In this document: positions 4,953-5,426 of the stretch, in pieces
Layout of the letters: each line of letters starts with the position of its first letter
Position numbering within the stretch: position 1 is the first letter of the stretch
Assembly: GCA_934446285.1 (NCBI GenBank)
Contig: CAKSEI010000114.1
Location: 1 to 5,426 of the forward strand
Direction: 5' to 3'
From: an uncultured Eubacteriales bacterium
Lineage (GTDB): Bacteria; Bacillota; Clostridia; Oscillospirales; CAG-272
Length of the DNA: 5,426 bases
Notes under the pieces: generated by a model
What the model saw: the letters and a program-made list of their open reading frames with translations, nothing else
Databases searched by the model: none
Told to the model about the DNA's origin: nothing
Position numbers and translations under genes: made by a program

Positions 4953-4969
4953 AACCCCCGACGGGGGTT
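4953..4969. repeat. GC-rich hairpin at the left edge of the repeat mosaic
   Basis: AACCCCC and GGGGGTT pair around the loop GAC. Flanking AGGCG (4947-4951) and CGCCT (4982-4986) could extend the structure. The CCTTCTCTTTT that follows is pyrimidine-rich, so it could act as a second weak plus-strand terminator. It could equally be the terminal structure of the repeat element. Confidence 0.55.
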
Positions 4970-5007
4970 CCTTCTCTTTTACGCCTGCGGCGAAAATTTA
5001 CGAGCTA

Positions 5008-5034
5008 TCCCGAAAAAGCTCGGCAAAAACTTTT
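5008..5034 (+). repeat. Left arm of a 27-bp inverted repeat
   Basis: This is the exact reverse complement of 5277-5303. It begins TCCCGAAAAAGCTCGGC. Similarity continues for about five more bases after a one-base gap. The arms are 242 bases apart and enclose copies A and B, as a MITE-like inverted element would. Confidence 0.9.
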
Positions 5035-5092
5035 AATAATGGGACAAGTGAGAGCGTTTCTTATTCAAAAGCTTTTTGCGCAGCTTTTCTTA

Positions 5093-5141
5093 AAAAAGCT
5101 GCCGACCGGCGGCGATTAAAGGCTTCGCCTTTAAAATCCAC
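5093..5141. repeat. Repeat copy A, partial
   Basis: This copy matches the left 49 bases of the 77-bp repeat, with mismatches only at 5126 and 5137. It begins AAAAAGCTGCCGACCGGCGG and lies exactly 60 bases before copy B. After 5141 it diverges into the CGAGCTATCCCG segment rather than the AAGCCTTT hairpin. Confidence 0.9.
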
Positions 5142-5151
5142 GAGCTATCCC

Positions 5152-5228
5152 GAAAAAGCTGCCGACCGGCGGCGATTAAAGGCTTAGCCTTTAAAACCCA
5201 CAAGCCTTTGAAAAGGCTTGACCCAAAC
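5152..5228. repeat. Repeat copy B, 77 bp
   Basis: Identical over 77 bases to copy C at 5350-5426 (offset 198). It contains two hairpins: TTAAAGGC-TTA-GCCTTTAA (5176-5194) and CAAGCCTT-TGAA-AAGGCTTG (5201-5220). Each has an exact 8-bp stem. Confidence 0.95.
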
Positions 5229-5276
5229 TTTTGATAAAGGGTTATGCTAAGGCGTTCCTTATACAAATCCTTATTC

Positions 5277-5303
5277 AAAAGTTTTTGCCGAGCTTTTTCG
5301 GGA
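5277..5303 (-). repeat. Right arm of the 27-bp inverted repeat
   Basis: This is the partner of 5008-5034. It also overlaps a local hairpin, CGAGCTTT (5289-5296) with AAAGCTCG (5303-5310), around the loop TTCGGG. Confidence 0.9.
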
Positions 5304-5349
5304 AAGCTCGAGCGTTTCTTATTCAAAAGCTTTTGCGCTTCTTTTTCTT

Positions 5350-5426
5350 GAAAAAGCTGCCGACCGGCGGCGATTAAAGGCTTAGCCTTTAAAACCCACA
5401 AGCCTTTGAAAAGGCTTGACCCAAAC
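5350..5426. repeat. Repeat copy C, 77 bp, reaches the window edge
   Basis: A base-for-base match to copy B up to the last base of the window, so the homology may continue beyond. It is preceded by the second copy of the 25-bp direct repeat (5310-5334), which precedes copy A in the same way at 5052-5076. The spacer between the two differs slightly. Confidence 0.95.

Larger units (their letters stand above)
4940..5426. repeat. Non-coding mosaic of interleaved direct and inverted repeats
   Basis: No credible gene occupies this stretch. It contains a 77-bp perfect repeat, a partial third copy, a 21-bp direct repeat (5000-5020 and 5140-5160), a 25-bp direct repeat (5052-5076 and 5310-5334), a 27-bp inverted pair (5008-5034 and 5277-5303) and several hairpins. 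An AT-rich arm with CAAA-ACTTTT-ATAA character recurs in both orientations (5024-5039, 5061-5078, 5223-5240 and 5268-5287). The structure suggests a palindromic intergenic repeat family or decayed MITEs that have inserted and recombined repeatedly. No transposase is seen. It reaches the window edge, so the full extent is unknown. Confidence 0.85.

Noticed and set aside
4795..5187. Plus-strand open frame running from the end of the acyltransferase-like gene into the repeats
   Set aside because: It starts inside a real gene in another frame, crosses the strong terminator at 4898-4931, and ends in repeat DNA. It has no ribosome binding site.
5090..5401. Minus-strand open frame of 103 codons with three copies of the peptide VLKAKPLIAAGRQLF
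   Set aside because: The repeated peptide is just the translation of the three DNA repeat copies. There is no Shine-Dalgarno and no family resemblance, and the DNA has a palindromic rather than a coding character. Treated as fortuitous.
5093..5426. CRISPR array
   Set aside because: Copies are spaced irregularly (60 and 198 bases), vary in length, and contain shared sequence between them rather than unique spacers. No cas gene is present.

Overview
The window looks like a chromosomal segment of an uncultured or gut-type Clostridia (Oscillospiraceae/Christensenellales-like Firmicutes). The evidence is the rpsF-ssb-rpsR order, Gram-positive-style strong Shine-Dalgarno sites and consensus sigma-A promoters, a ThiT transporter under a TPP riboswitch, and a DUF5685 plus J-domain gene pair of a kind I associate with Clostridia. 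This placement is inference; no rRNA is present.

Left third, minus strand (1-1922). Reading right to left there is a consensus promoter, a TPP riboswitch with an intrinsic terminator as its expression platform, and thiT (thiamin ECF S-component). Then comes the thiT terminator, whose hairpin contains the -35 box of the next promoter. That promoter drives a short structured leader and rpsF (S6), ssb and rpsR (S18, cut by the window edge). The leader carries a hairpin with CCG in its loop, a candidate S6:S18 autoregulatory site. S18 has an unusually long acidic/alanine-rich N-terminal extension.

Middle, plus strand (1947-4931). A divergent promoter starts a tightly packed four-gene operon. Its members are a Cys- and Asp-rich DUF5685 protein, a J-domain protein with a TPR-like middle and a nine-cysteine tail, a six-TM membrane protein of unknown function, and a GNAT_C-type acyltransferase-like protein. 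The gene junctions are an 8-nt overlap, a 24-nt gap and a 4-nt ATGA overlap, and a strong intrinsic terminator closes the unit. No member has a function I can assign with certainty. The conserved-looking packing and the shared cysteine richness of the first two make this the most plausible place for undescribed biology.

Right end (about 4940-5426). This 490-base stretch holds no credible gene. It is a mosaic of interleaved direct and inverted repeats: a 77-bp perfect repeat, a third partial copy, a 27-bp inverted pair and several small hairpins. It resembles a non-coding palindromic repeat family or a decayed MITE cluster, and it runs off the window edge.
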